Shown here: piece by piece, positions 17,069 through 26,366 of the stretch
How positions within the stretch are numbered: position 1 is the stretch's first letter
How the letters are laid out: each line of letters starts with the position of its first letter
From: Clostridium gelidum
Lineage (GTDB): Bacteria > Bacillota > Clostridia > Clostridiales > Clostridiaceae
NCBI RefSeq assembly: GCF_019977655.1
Contig: NZ_AP024849.1
Span: 4,745,001 to 4,809,000 of the forward strand
Direction of reading: 5' to 3'
DNA: 64,000 nt
Position numbers and translations under genes: made by a program
The notes under the pieces: model-generated
Databases searched by the model: none
What the model was told of the DNA's origin: nothing
What the model saw: the letters and a program-made list of their open reading frames with translations, nothing else

Positions 17069-18730
17069 ATGAATTTTGGAAAAATAGCAGAGATGATATT
17101 TAATAATGTTGAGCATACTACTGAATATTATATTGAAAAATATCCAAAGAGAAATCTTAAAGAAGGTGCAAGGGTTACAAGATATGCACCAAGTCCAACT
17201 GGATTCCAACATATAGGTGGAATATTTGCTGCATTAATAAATGAAAGATTAGCAAGTCAAAGTGAAGGTGTTTTTTATTTAAGAATAGAAGATACTGACC
17301 AAAAAAGAGAAGTTGAAGGTGCAATAGATGATACTATAGCAACTATGCATAACTTTGGTATGGATTTTAATGAAGGTATGACAGGTCAAGAAACGTCTAA
17401 AGGTGAATATGCCCCATATAGACAAAGTCAAAGAGCTGATATATATAATACTTTTGCAAAAGATTTACTAAAAAAAGGTTTAGCTTATCCATGCTTCTGC
17501 ACTCCAGAAGAATTAGCCGAACTCCGTGAAAGACAAATAGCTAACAAAATAACTCCAGGTTACTATGGAGAATATGCTAAGTTTAGAAATATAACTGAAG
17601 AAGAAGCTATAAAAAGAATTGAAAATGGAGAGCAATATATAATAAGATTAAAATCACCAGGAACTCCAGAAAAGAGAGTTGAATTCCATGATTTAATAAA
17701 GGGTGATATATCATTTCCAGAAAATAATCAAGATATAGTACTTATTAAGGGTGATGGACTTCCAACATATCACTTTGCACATGCAATAGATGATTTCTTA
17801 ATGAGAACTACTGATGTAATAAGAGGAGAAGAATGGTTATCTTCACTTCCTATACACGTTCAATTATTTGAAGTTTTAGGTTTTGAAGCTCCAAGATATG
17901 CTCATATCCCAACAATAATGAAACAAGACGGAGGATCAAAAAGAAAGCTTTCAAAAAGAAAAGATCCAGAAGCTGCCGTTTCATATTATAAGGAAGTTGG
18001 ATTCCCAACAATAACAGTAATTGAATATTTACTTAATATAGTCAACTCTACTTTTGAAGAATGGAGAGCCGAAAACCTAAAAGCTGATTATCATGAATTT
18101 GAAGTTCATTTAGAAAAGATGGGTAAAAGTGGAGCGTTATTTGACTTAATTAAATTAAATGACGTAGCTAAAGATCGTATAGCTGTTATGAAAGCTAGTG
18201 ATGTTTATGAAAATTATATAGCTTGGGCTAAACAGTTTGATGAAGATATGTATAAATTAGTTACAGAAAATGAAACTATGACAAAAGAAATGTTTAACAT
18301 AGATAAAGAAGGTCCAAAGCCAAGAAAAGACTTTGCTAAATGGGATGAAGTAAAAGATAAGGTATTCTATTTCTTCGATGAATTATTCGTTAAAGAAACA
18401 GTCGAACAAATAGAATTACCAAAAGGAGTTACATTAGAATCATCTAAGGCTGTTGTAGAAACTTATAAAAATGAATTTAACTTTAATGTGGAAAGCCAAG
18501 AAGCTTGGTTTGATGATTTAAAAGAAATCGGACTTAGACTTGGATATTGCGCTAATAGAAAAGACTTCAAAGCAAATCCAGATCAATATAAAGGGATGAT
18601 TTCTGATGTTGCAGGAGCAGTTAGAGCTGCTTTAACTCATAGAACTAATTCACCTGATATTTATACTATTATGCAAATAATCGGTGAAGAAAATACTAGA
18701 AGCAGATTTGATAAATTTTTAAGTTTATAA
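17069..18730 (+). CDS. gltX: Glutamyl-tRNA synthetase
   Basis: Charges tRNA-Glu with glutamate. Class I signature motifs are PSPTGFQHIGG (the HIGH-type motif) at about residues 41-51 and KLSKRK at about 290. With 553 residues it is longer than typical bacterial GluRS (470-490), as in other clostridial copies of this type; the extra length is mainly in the C-terminal half. It is controlled by the Glu T-box upstream and co-transcribed with the HIT gene. A separate glnS lies 3 kb away, so this enzyme need not charge tRNA-Gln. Confidence 0.95.
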   Translation: MNFGKIAEMIFNNVEHTTEYYIEKYPKRNLKEGARVTRYAPSPTGFQHIGGIFAALINERLASQSEGVFYLRIEDTDQKREVEGAIDDTIATMHNFGMDFNEGMTGQETSKGEYAPYRQSQRADIYNTFAKDLLKKGLAYPCFCTPEELAELRERQIANKITPGYYGEYAKFRNITEEEAIKRIENGEQYIIRLKSPGTPEKRVEFHDLIKGDISFPENNQDIVLIKGDGLPTYHFAHAIDDFLMRTTDVIRGEEWLSSLPIHVQLFEVLGFEAPRYAHIPTIMKQDGGSKRKLSKRKDPEAAVSYYKEVGFPTITVIEYLLNIVNSTFEEWRAENLKADYHEFEVHLEKMGKSGALFDLIKLNDVAKDRIAVMKASDVYENYIAWAKQFDEDMYKLVTENETMTKEMFNIDKEGPKPRKDFAKWDEVKDKVFYFFDELFVKETVEQIELPKGVTLESSKAVVETYKNEFNFNVESQEAWFDDLKEIGLRLGYCANRKDFKANPDQYKGMISDVAGAVRAALTHRTNSPDIYTIMQIIGEENTRSRFDKFLSL

Positions 18731-18731
18731 T

Positions 18732-18778
18732 AAAAAAGGCATAGAACCTAAATTTATTTTGGGGACTATGCCTTTTTT
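18732..18778. terminator. Intrinsic terminator after gltX
   Basis: AAAAAAGGCATAG and CTATGCCTTTTTT form a 13-bp stem with a 21-base loop directly after the gltX stop. Confidence 0.9.
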
Positions 18779-19046
18779 AAAGTTATTGCTCTTACATGCG
18801 TGTGCTAATCCCCAAAATTATTATAAGCAAAGCCAGGAATATTAAATCAAAGGATATTAAATATATAATAATAGATATTACAGTAATGATATAAATTTAT
18901 TAGATAAAAAAATATAGTCTTTTAGCAAGATTATATTTAATTGTATCTGAAATTAAGGAAAAAATTCCAAAGTAACTTGATAAAAATTCCCCGGTAAAAC
19001 AGAGGATTTTATAAAACATTTTAAATGAACTATTAAGTTTATATTC
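18779..19046. other. Convergent intergenic region without clear features
   Basis: About 270 AT-rich bases between gltX and the dioxygenase gene. I see no gene, repeat-family copy or strong hairpin; a 38-codon minus-strand ORF here has no ribosome site. Confidence 0.4.
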
Positions 19047-19811
19047 TTAAAATTCAAAACAAAGATAACTTAAATTTCCCAATTGATAATCTCTAAATAT
19101 GACTTTAGGTGTTAAGTTTATACTGCTGCCTAAGGCTATAAATAATGGAACAAAGTGTTCCGCTGTTGGAACAGCTAAACTAGCATTAGGAGCAAGCTCT
19201 CTATAATTAAAAAGTGAATTTAAATCGTTCAGTTTTATTTTATCAATTAACCAGTCATCAAATTTTTCTGACCAAGAATCTGTGGTTGTTTTATCAAAGT
19301 CAACTAATCTTAAATTGTGAACTGTATTTCCACTGCCAATAACTAAAATATCTTCATTGCCAAGAGATTTTAGAGCATTACCTATTTTAATTTGATTTTC
19401 AATAGATAGATTTGAGCTTATAGAAATTTGAACAATTGGTATATCAGCTTTAGGATAAAGATGCTTTAGAAGTGTCCAAGCTCCGTGGTCCAATCCTCTA
19501 GTTAAATCTTTTTGTACTTTAATACCTTGATTTATTAGTTTCTCTTCGATTTCTGATGCAATTATATTAGAACCTTTTGCAGGATATTTGATTTCATAAA
19601 GTTCTTTAGGGAACCCATAAAAATCATAAATAGTGTTATATATAGAATCAGAAGCTGATATAGTAAGTACCTTGCTATCCCAATGAGCTGTAAATACAAC
19701 TATAGCCTTTGGCTTAATACTATTTCCAAGTTTATTTAAAAATTTAGTATACTCACTTTCTTCAATGGCCATCATTGGAGAACCATGAGCTAAAAATAAA
19801 GGTTTAATCAT
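19047..19811 (-). CDS. DODA-type extradiol ring-opening dioxygenase (YgiD-like)
   Basis: A 254-residue cytoplasmic protein of the LigB/DODA superfamily. Metal-site motifs are in the expected order: LAHGSPM at the N-terminus, FTAHWDSK at about residue 42, and GLDHGAWT near 112. Relatives such as YgiD open DOPA at the 4,5 bond in vitro using Fe(II) or Zn and O2. In a strict anaerobe the physiological substrate is unclear. GGGAGG precedes the ATG. The gene is alone, divergent from nothing close, and its start faces the glnS terminator. Confidence 0.9.
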   Translation of the reverse strand: MIKPLFLAHGSPMMAIEESEYTKFLNKLGNSIKPKAIVVFTAHWDSKVLTISASDSIYNTIYDFYGFPKELYEIKYPAKGSNIIASEIEEKLINQGIKVQKDLTRGLDHGAWTLLKHLYPKADIPIVQISISSNLSIENQIKIGNALKSLGNEDILVIGSGNTVHNLRLVDFDKTTTDSWSEKFDDWLIDKIKLNDLNSLFNYRELAPNASLAVPTAEHFVPLFIALGSSINLTPKVIFRDYQLGNLSYLCFEF

Positions 19812-19972
19812 ATAATAAATTCCTCCCTTTAAAATCTATTCTAATAATAATTTATAAAATATAATTCATACTATAGATATAGATTTTCGATTAATAATTA
19901 TTATTAATTATATACCTTTTAATAGATTTTTTAAAGTAGTTATATTGAGAAATACGAATAAACTTGAAATTA

Positions 19973-20036
19973 AAAAAAGGTATTCTTTTGTATAATGCAG
20001 CCTATCTGTAGCAACACAACAAAAGAATACCTTTAT
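19973..20036 (-). terminator. Intrinsic terminator of glnS
   Basis: AAAGGTATTCTTTTGT pairs with ACAAAAGAATACCTTT (one extra base in the arm) around a 24-base loop, about 50 bases past the glnS stop. The minus strand continues into T-rich sequence. Confidence 0.85.
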
Positions 20037-20085
20037 AATTATGGTCTGTCACATAATTATAATTTTCAAAAGTTCTATTTATCTT

Positions 20086-21747
20086 TTAACTTAATTTAAA
20101 TGACGATTTCAATGGCACTATTCTATTAAATACTAATTTGTCTTTAGTAGTATACTTAGTGTCCACAGCAAAGAAACCATTTCTAACCATTTGGAATTTA
20201 TCTTGTGGTTTAGCATCTTTAAATGCAGTTGGTTCAATAAAACCTTGTAATACTTCCATTGAATTTGGATTTATGTGCTCTAAGAAGTTTCCTTCATTTT
20301 CATCATTATCATCATCTAATATTAATGGTTCATATAATCTAAATTCAGCAGAAACGCAAGTTTTCACATCTACCCAATGGATAGTTGCCTTAACTTTTCG
20401 ACCAGTGAAGCCAGAACCACTCTTAGTTTCTGGATCATAAGTACAATGAATCTCTTTAACTATGCCATTTTCATCTTTGATTATTTCATTACATTTAACA
20501 AAATATGCTCCCTTTAGTCTAACTTCATTTCCAGGGAACAATCTAAAGTATTTCTTAGCTGGAATTTCCATAAAGTCTTCTCTTTCAATATATATTTCTC
20601 TAGAGAATTGAACGAGTCGTGTACCTTGCGTTTCATCTTTAGAATTATTTTCTATTTCAAGCATTTCTGTTTCATTTTCAGGATAGTTAGTTATTACAAG
20701 CTTTAATGGATTTAATACAGCCATAGCTAGTGGTGCTTTAAGCTGCAGGTCTTCTCTTACAAAGTAATCTAGCATTTGAGAGTCAACTGTAGAATTAGAT
20801 TTAGCAACTCCAATAGCTGTGCAGAAATTTCGAAGTGCTTCTGGAGTGCAACCTTTTCTTCTAAGTCCACAAATAGTTGGCATTCTAGGATCATCCCATC
20901 CATCAACAACTTTTTCGTCAACTAGTTGTTTAAGCTTTCTCTTACTCATAACTGTATTAGTAATATTTAATCTTGCAAATTCTATTTGTCTTGGAGAAGC
21001 TTCCATTTCACATTCACTTACAACCCAGTCGTAAAGTGGTCTATGATCTTCAAATTCTAAAGTACAAATAGAATGAGTTATATGTTCAATAGCATCTTCT
21101 AATGGATGTGCGAAGTCATACATAGGATATATACACCATTTATCACCCGTATTGTGGTGAGTAGAATGAGATATTCTGTATATAATAGGATCTCTCATAT
21201 TTATATTAGCTGAAGCCATATCTATTTTAGCTCTAAGAACTTTTTCACCATCAGCAAATTCTCCATTTTTCATTCTTTCAAATAAATCTAAATTTTCAGA
21301 AACTGTTCTATTTCTGTAAGGACTTTCCGTTCCAGGCTTAGTTAATGTTCCTCTATATTCTTTAGCTTCTTCAACTGTTAAATCACAAACATAAGCTTTA
21401 CCTTTTTTTATTAGTAGAATAGCCCGAGTATACATTTCATCAAAATAATTTGATGCAAAGAAAAGTTCATTCCAATTTCCACCAAGCCATTTTACATCTT
21501 CTTTAATTGATTCAACATATTCTGTATCCTCTTTAACAGGGTTAGTATCATCAAATCTTAAATGAGTCTTTCCTTTAAATTCCTCTGCTAAACCAAAATT
21601 CAAAAGAATAGATTTAGCATGACCTATATGCAAGTAACCGTTAGGTTCCGGTGGAAAACGAGTAATTATTTCCTTATGTTTACCTTGTTCTAGATCCTCT
21701 ATAACGATATTTCTTATAAAATTAGATGAATTAATTTCGTTTGACAT
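20086..21747 (-). CDS. glnS: Glutaminyl-tRNA synthetase
   Basis: Charges tRNA-Gln directly with glutamine. Class I motifs are PPEPNGYLHIGHAKS (about residues 32-46) and VMSKRKL (about 270). The protein is 553 residues long, the usual size for bacterial GlnRS. The C-terminal anticodon-binding beta-barrels are present. Most Firmicutes make Gln-tRNA by the GatCAB amidotransferase route. A GlnRS in Clostridium is generally taken as an acquired gene; the sequence here shows no unusual composition. An AGGT ribosome site precedes the ATG. It is monocistronic. Confidence 0.95.
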   Translation of the reverse strand: MSNEINSSNFIRNIVIEDLEQGKHKEIITRFPPEPNGYLHIGHAKSILLNFGLAEEFKGKTHLRFDDTNPVKEDTEYVESIKEDVKWLGGNWNELFFASNYFDEMYTRAILLIKKGKAYVCDLTVEEAKEYRGTLTKPGTESPYRNRTVSENLDLFERMKNGEFADGEKVLRAKIDMASANINMRDPIIYRISHSTHHNTGDKWCIYPMYDFAHPLEDAIEHITHSICTLEFEDHRPLYDWVVSECEMEASPRQIEFARLNITNTVMSKRKLKQLVDEKVVDGWDDPRMPTICGLRRKGCTPEALRNFCTAIGVAKSNSTVDSQMLDYFVREDLQLKAPLAMAVLNPLKLVITNYPENETEMLEIENNSKDETQGTRLVQFSREIYIEREDFMEIPAKKYFRLFPGNEVRLKGAYFVKCNEIIKDENGIVKEIHCTYDPETKSGSGFTGRKVKATIHWVDVKTCVSAEFRLYEPLILDDDNDENEGNFLEHINPNSMEVLQGFIEPTAFKDAKPQDKFQMVRNGFFAVDTKYTTKDKLVFNRIVPLKSSFKLS

Positions 21748-21940
21748 AGTTTTACCTCACTTATAAATGTATTTTTATTAAAAAAGAATATATTACTTAA
21801 AATAATACTCCTTCTTAAGTATATTGTATTTTTACTTAATAATAATTTTAATCTAATATAGCGAAAAAATAAAGATAAATCTATTAAAATTACCGAAAGT
21901 TGTAAATTAAAAATAAAGTAGTGATTAATATATTTTTAAT

Positions 21941-22669
21941 TTACAAACCATTGCTTACTTCATCTTCATTCACATTAACATCTTCTTCTATATCTTCTTC
22001 AAAATAGTTTTCTTCTATCACATCTTCAAATATATATTTTTTCCAATTTACATATATATAATATAGATTTATAACATCTTGTTCATTATAAAGAAGAATT
22101 TTTTCTATCTTTTCTTCTGGCATTCTTTTAAAATAACTTTTATCTTTCATAACTTTGTGAAAAGTTTTAGCTAAATTAGATCCACTAATAACCTCACTTT
22201 CTCTTTCAATGCCAAATACCTTTTCTAATTTTTTAAGTCCTGTGGATACCTTTTTCTCTTTTTCATATTCCTTTTGAATATCAATGGAATCAAATTCTTC
22301 AGTAAAATTGTAGTCTATACCATTTTCCTTAAAAAGATAATTAATAACTGTAAAATCATTATTCCCAGAAAACGTAACTATTGTTTTTTTACCTTTTTTC
22401 TTCATTCTTATGAAATACTCTTTTGCAAGATATAATATATTTAAGGCTTCATCTCTATCTTCAATCATATATTGAGTAACCAATATATTCTTATTTTTAT
22501 TGTCATATTCACATGCACCAAAAACTCCAATGCATTTAGGTTTTTTATAAACATAATGCTCAAGATCAAAGAAGATAATTTCTTCTGGATTATACTCTCC
22601 CTCTTGAGACTTCATCATAAATTCATTCTCAAACTCTTCTACGTTGATCTTATTTTCACGAATAATCAC
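21941..22669 (-). CDS. RNase H-like domain protein (YprB-type exonuclease fold)
   Basis: A 242-residue cytoplasmic protein with a ribonuclease H-like (RNase_H_2/DnaQ-related) domain. The acidic motifs are in order: FFDLEHY near residue 33, SGNNDFTVINYL near 107, and YNEQDVINLYYIY near 205. The last 30 residues are very acidic and probably disordered. It starts 14 bases after the HAD phosphatase stop, so the two are co-transcribed. It is likely a nuclease; the substrate is unknown. Confidence 0.82.
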   Translation of the reverse strand: MIIRENKINVEEFENEFMMKSQEGEYNPEEIIFFDLEHYVYKKPKCIGVFGACEYDNKNKNILVTQYMIEDRDEALNILYLAKEYFIRMKKKGKKTIVTFSGNNDFTVINYLFKENGIDYNFTEEFDSIDIQKEYEKEKKVSTGLKKLEKVFGIERESEVISGSNLAKTFHKVMKDKSYFKRMPEEKIEKILLYNEQDVINLYYIYVNWKKYIFEDVIEENYFEEDIEEDVNVNEDEVSNGL

Positions 22670-22683
22670 AGTATCACTCTTTC

Positions 22684-23412
22684 CTATAAGAATTGTATAT
22701 CTTCAATATCCAAATTATATATTACATCCTTTCTTTCAACTACAACATTAACTTTTTTTATTAATTCCCTATCTTTTAACACTTTTTGCAAAAGTTCTTT
22801 AGTTGGATTCATACAATAAGGGTGTTTTACATTTTTAAACATAGTATAATCTCCCGCTGTATCTCCATAAGCATAGCTTTCATTTAAATCTATATTATAC
22901 TTTTTAACAAAATCATTTATTGCCTTAGCTTTACTTTTACTATCCCACATTGGAATAACATCTCCTGTATATACCCCTTCATTATTTATAATATATCTAG
23001 CACCTATGTAATCTGTAAATCCATATTTTTTAGCCATTTCACCTACAAGTTCTGAAGGTGAGCCTGATATTATTATTAAAGTATGGTTATTAGCTTGATG
23101 CCACTTTATTCTATCTCTTGTGAAAGTATATACTCTATCCCCTTTTTGCTCCACTACTTTTTGTGCTATATAGTCCATTTGATATTTTTGCAATCCTTTA
23201 ATGGATTCAATATATATATCTATCATCTTTAAAAGGTAATTATCATAATCACCTTGCCTTTTATCCCATTTCATAAAATGTGGTCTTACATCATTATACC
23301 ATCTTTCTTCTCCTATAATCTCGTATTTAACCATTTTTTTAAATACTTCTGTTATTAACCCTTCTCTATATAACGTTCCATCCAAATCAAAGAACGCTCC
23401 TATATTTGACAT
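22684..23412 (-). CDS. HAD-IB family phosphatase (SerB-like)
   Basis: A 242-residue cytoplasmic HAD hydrolase. The motifs are complete: FFDLDGTLY (nucleophile Asp8, residues 7-15), IISGSPSEL (motif II), the lysine in SKSKAKAI (motif III) and YGDTAGDYTMF (motif IV). A helical cap is inserted between motifs I and II, as in phosphoserine phosphatase-like enzymes. The substrate cannot be predicted from sequence alone. It is the first gene of a two-gene unit with the RNase H-like protein. Confidence 0.9.
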   Translation of the reverse strand: MSNIGAFFDLDGTLYREGLITEVFKKMVKYEIIGEERWYNDVRPHFMKWDKRQGDYDNYLLKMIDIYIESIKGLQKYQMDYIAQKVVEQKGDRVYTFTRDRIKWHQANNHTLIIISGSPSELVGEMAKKYGFTDYIGARYIINNEGVYTGDVIPMWDSKSKAKAINDFVKKYNIDLNESYAYGDTAGDYTMFKNVKHPYCMNPTKELLQKVLKDRELIKKVNVVVERKDVIYNLDIEDIQFL

Positions 23413-23524
23413 TTTACCACATCCTTTTTTACTTATTTATTATACTTTATTTTTTCAATTCAGAAAAGCTTGAACACAATATATATATTTAATTCTCAAG
23501 TCATACTTATACATAAAGTGAAAC

Positions 23525-23650
23525 TTTTCAGGTGGAGTTTTATACTCCAGCTGAATTTAGTTGAACTAATCCAGGAGCGTGCATCCGTTATCTCCCACTT
23601 GAAGAAGTTGGAGTGTTACGGATGCTAGCTATCGGATAAAATTAAATTAA
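23525..23650. repeat. Structured intergenic element (two hairpins in an outer stem)
   Basis: Hairpin 1 (23527-23555): TTCAGgTGGAGT / ACTCCAgCTGAA with a 5-base loop. Hairpin 2 (23576-23630): AGC..GCATCCGT and ACGGATGC..GCT closed over ACTT-gaag-AAGT. AATTTAGTTGAAC..ATCC and GGATAAAATTAAATT close the outside. The GC content is higher than the surroundings. It could be a small RNA or a member of a further repeat family; only one copy is in this window. Confidence 0.6.
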
Positions 23651-23688
23651 TCGTTTTAAAGTAACAAATTAAAGATGGTTGACATAAT

Positions 23689-23729
23689 TAAAACACTATC
23701 AAAATATAATTATATCGATAGTGCTTTTT
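23689..23729 (-). terminator. Intrinsic terminator of the nitroreductase operon
   Basis: GCACTATCG.. / GATAGTGTTTT on the minus strand (stem CACTATC / GATAGTG, 16-base loop), about 65 bases after the nitroreductase stop. Confidence 0.7.
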
Positions 23730-23791
23730 AGTTATCCATGGTTATACACATAAAAAAATACAAATCAGTATTTTGTTTTGTTTTATGTTTC

Positions 23792-24328
23792 TCATTCCAT
23801 AAAAGTTGAAATTTCATTTACACTTTTTCTTGTTTTCTGTCTTATCTCATTAGTTTCTGGATATCCTATGGCTACTACTAACCTAATTCTTTTCAATTTA
23901 TTAATATTTAAAAGCTTTTTAAGCTCCTTTTCATTAAACCATCCTAATATACAAGTTCCCAAATCCTGCTGTGTTGCAGAGAGGCATATATGCTCTGTAG
24001 CAATTCCAAGATCAACAGACCTATAATCCTGTTGCTTCATTAACGCACCTGCACGTGAGGTCAAATTGCCATTTTCCTCAACAACAATAATAAATGATTG
24101 ACATTCACTGGTAAACTTATTCATAACCTTATCTTGCACGCACATTGCAACCTTTGATGCTATTTCTTTATTATTTACAACAACAAAATGCCATGGTTGA
24201 CTGTTGCATGCAGATGGTGCTACCCTTGCCGCTTCAATACATTTAATTAATTTTTCCTTTTCAACAGGTTTATCTAAATATTTTCTACAGCTCTGACGAT
24301 TATTTATTAAATTAAAAAATTCTCCCAT
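23792..24328 (-). CDS. Nitroreductase family protein
   Basis: A 178-residue flavoprotein of the nitroreductase superfamily. FMN-contact patterns include NRQSCRKY at residues 9-16 and SACNSQPWHFVVV at about 38-50. Towards the C-terminus AIGYPE is the usual end of the fold. Members are FMN-dependent NAD(P)H oxidoreductases with varied or unknown substrates. It is the last gene of a minus-strand run (AI-2E transporter, acyltransferase, EFR1 protein, this gene), separated from the EFR1 gene by 30 bases. Confidence 0.9.
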   Translation of the reverse strand: MGEFFNLINNRQSCRKYLDKPVEKEKLIKCIEAARVAPSACNSQPWHFVVVNNKEIASKVAMCVQDKVMNKFTSECQSFIIVVEENGNLTSRAGALMKQQDYRSVDLGIATEHICLSATQQDLGTCILGWFNEKELKKLLNINKLKRIRLVVAIGYPETNEIRQKTRKSVNEISTFME

Positions 24329-24358
24329 TAAAATTCTCCTTATATTTTTAATTCTGTT

Positions 24359-25174
24359 TTATAAATAAGTTTTCACGTCTCTTTTTATTCTACTTTTAAA
24401 TCTTAATACGTTGGTTACTAATAATTTTTTCTTATAAATAATTTCTCTAGCTTTTTTAGGACATCTCTTAACACAAGCAAAACATCTAATACATTTATCT
24501 TCATTTATATCTAATGTATCTTGATTAATCGCCGCCATTGGACAAAAATATACGCATACTCCACAATCATTACAAATGCTTTTATCCACCATAGGTTGTT
24601 TTGTAAACATCCTAGCACTATTTTTAGATACAACCTTAGCCATTAATTCAATCTTACCTTCTGGGATCTTTATGTGAATGTCACTAATTTCGTTTATTCT
24701 TTTTAGTTTTTCTACTATTTCAGCTCCAAATATCTCTGCTCTACTTAAATCCTCATAATTTGGACGCCCTTCAGCTACAGGTAATTTTTTTGTAGAAAAT
24801 GAATGTTCCCCAATAAATGAACCTGCTGCAATTACTTTAAATCCATTATTTTCGGTTATTTCATATAATTCATTCAACGTTATTCCATCTGTAATATTTC
24901 CATAAACACAAACTAAAATAACTGGTTTATTATTCCCCTTTAAATTATTTAAAAACTCTAATAATATTTCAGGGACCTTATCCTCATACACTGGTACTCC
25001 AATTAAAACAATATCCTCATTAATTTCATTAAGAACAGATTCTCGAATTTTAGGTAACGTTAAATCAACTAAGTTAACTTTCTCTAATCCCATCCCCTTT
25101 ATAATTTGATCAATAATCTTCTTTGTAGTTCCTGTTGGTGAAAAATAAATACTTGTTGCTGAATTTATTATCAT
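24359..25174 (-). CDS. EFR1 family flavodoxin-ferredoxin fusion
   Basis: A 271-residue protein. An N-terminal flavodoxin-like domain (phosphate loop SPTGTTKK at about 10-17) is followed by two 4Fe-4S clusters: CNDCGVCVYFCP (about 198-209) and CIRCFACVKRCP (about 223-234). Such proteins pass electrons between ferredoxin-type clusters and FMN; the adjacent nitroreductase is a plausible partner. The ATG at 25174 is 10 bases from AGGGGG, whereas the in-frame TTG at 25183 touches it. Confidence 0.9.
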   Translation of the reverse strand: MIINSATSIYFSPTGTTKKIIDQIIKGMGLEKVNLVDLTLPKIRESVLNEINEDIVLIGVPVYEDKVPEILLEFLNNLKGNNKPVILVCVYGNITDGITLNELYEITENNGFKVIAAGSFIGEHSFSTKKLPVAEGRPNYEDLSRAEIFGAEIVEKLKRINEISDIHIKIPEGKIELMAKVVSKNSARMFTKQPMVDKSICNDCGVCVYFCPMAAINQDTLDINEDKCIRCFACVKRCPKKAREIIYKKKLLVTNVLRFKSRIKRDVKTYL

Positions 25175-25231
25175 TATTCTCAAACCCCCTAAGAATATAT
25201 TATTATGTAAATTAAAATTATTTTTGATACG

Positions 25232-26332
25232 TTACTTAACTCCAATTAAATATTTCGTTATTTTTATTCGCCTAAATATTTCATAGATTCCAAAAGTTAT
25301 AGGAACTGAACTTCCGAGTATTATTAAAATTGATAAATACATAGGTAACGTACTGTACTCAAGCAAATAATATGCAATTATAACGATTACGGGTTGATGT
25401 AATATGTATACTGGAAAACAAGCTTTGTTTAAATAATCAAGTAATTTTCCTCTACTAGTTAAATATTTCGTTCCATATCCAATAATAGTTACAATATTAG
25501 TTATCATCGCACCATTTCTTGTTATAGATAATAGAACTTTCAAACCCTTGTCATCACTATTTCCTAAATTATAGTAAGGTAAAATTATACTTATGTACAG
25601 TACAAAAAAGATTACTGTTATAATTAAACTCTTCTTTTTATTTTTATCTATATATTCTAAATAATCATTATCACCATAAACAATATATCCCATTAAAAAT
25701 ACTATCAAGAATATTAGTATATTCTTTTCTGCAATTGCAAGTGGAATCATATCGGCAATAAATAAAAGTACTACTGTGAAAATTAAAGAATATCTACTAG
25801 TCAATATATCCTTAAGTTTTAATAAAAACTTTTTCATTCCTTGTTTTTTAAAGCTCCTAATAATAAATAACCCAATTATTGAAATAATAAATAGGTACAA
25901 TATAAACCATAAATGAGCAGGTCCAAATCCCCCATCATAAGGTATATCTGAAATAGTAGTCCAAAAATACTTCCATTGTTCGAAATAATTTCCTACAGGT
26001 TTTCCCCTACTTGCACGTGCGAAATATCCTTGAGGTGGAACTAAAATTAACATTCCAAGTATAAATGGAATTAGAAGTTTTTTTACTCTTTCCCAAATAT
26101 ATATTTTTTCACTCCTGCTACCCAAGGAGAATCTTGTGGATGCTCCGGCTAAAAAAAATAATACAGGCATATGCCAAGGAATACATACTATGAAAATCAT
26201 TGTAGCTAACCAGCTTTTACTATTAGACCAAATATACCAAGGTTCATAATATGTAAATATAGATGCTGTATGAAATACAAATAGCAATAATACACAAATA
26301 TTTCTAATCCAATCAATTTCATTCCGTCTCAT
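25232..26332 (-). CDS. Membrane acyltransferase (acyltransferase 3 family)
   Basis: A 366-residue integral membrane protein with about ten helices. The N-terminal motif DWIRNICVLLLFVFHTA has the conserved Arg and His of acyltransferase 3 proteins, which O-acylate sugars, peptidoglycan or lipids at the membrane. The acceptor is unknown. It lies 34 bases downstream of the AI-2E transporter gene and 57 bases upstream of the EFR1 gene, all on the minus strand. Confidence 0.88.
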   Translation of the reverse strand: MRRNEIDWIRNICVLLLFVFHTASIFTYYEPWYIWSNSKSWLATMIFIVCIPWHMPVLFFLAGASTRFSLGSRSEKIYIWERVKKLLIPFILGMLILVPPQGYFARASRGKPVGNYFEQWKYFWTTISDIPYDGGFGPAHLWFILYLFIISIIGLFIIRSFKKQGMKKFLLKLKDILTSRYSLIFTVVLLFIADMIPLAIAEKNILIFLIVFLMGYIVYGDNDYLEYIDKNKKKSLIITVIFFVLYISIILPYYNLGNSDDKGLKVLLSITRNGAMITNIVTIIGYGTKYLTSRGKLLDYLNKACFPVYILHQPVIVIIAYYLLEYSTLPMYLSILIILGSSVPITFGIYEIFRRIKITKYLIGVK

Positions 26333-26366
26333 GTTTCCTCCATATTACTAAATATCCTTTTATACT

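Noticed and set aside
20138..20440. 100-codon plus-strand ORF
   Set aside because: Antisense shadow of glnS with no ribosome site.
22472..22819. 115-codon plus-strand ORF
   Set aside because: Antisense to the RNase H-like and HAD genes, which have clear family motifs.
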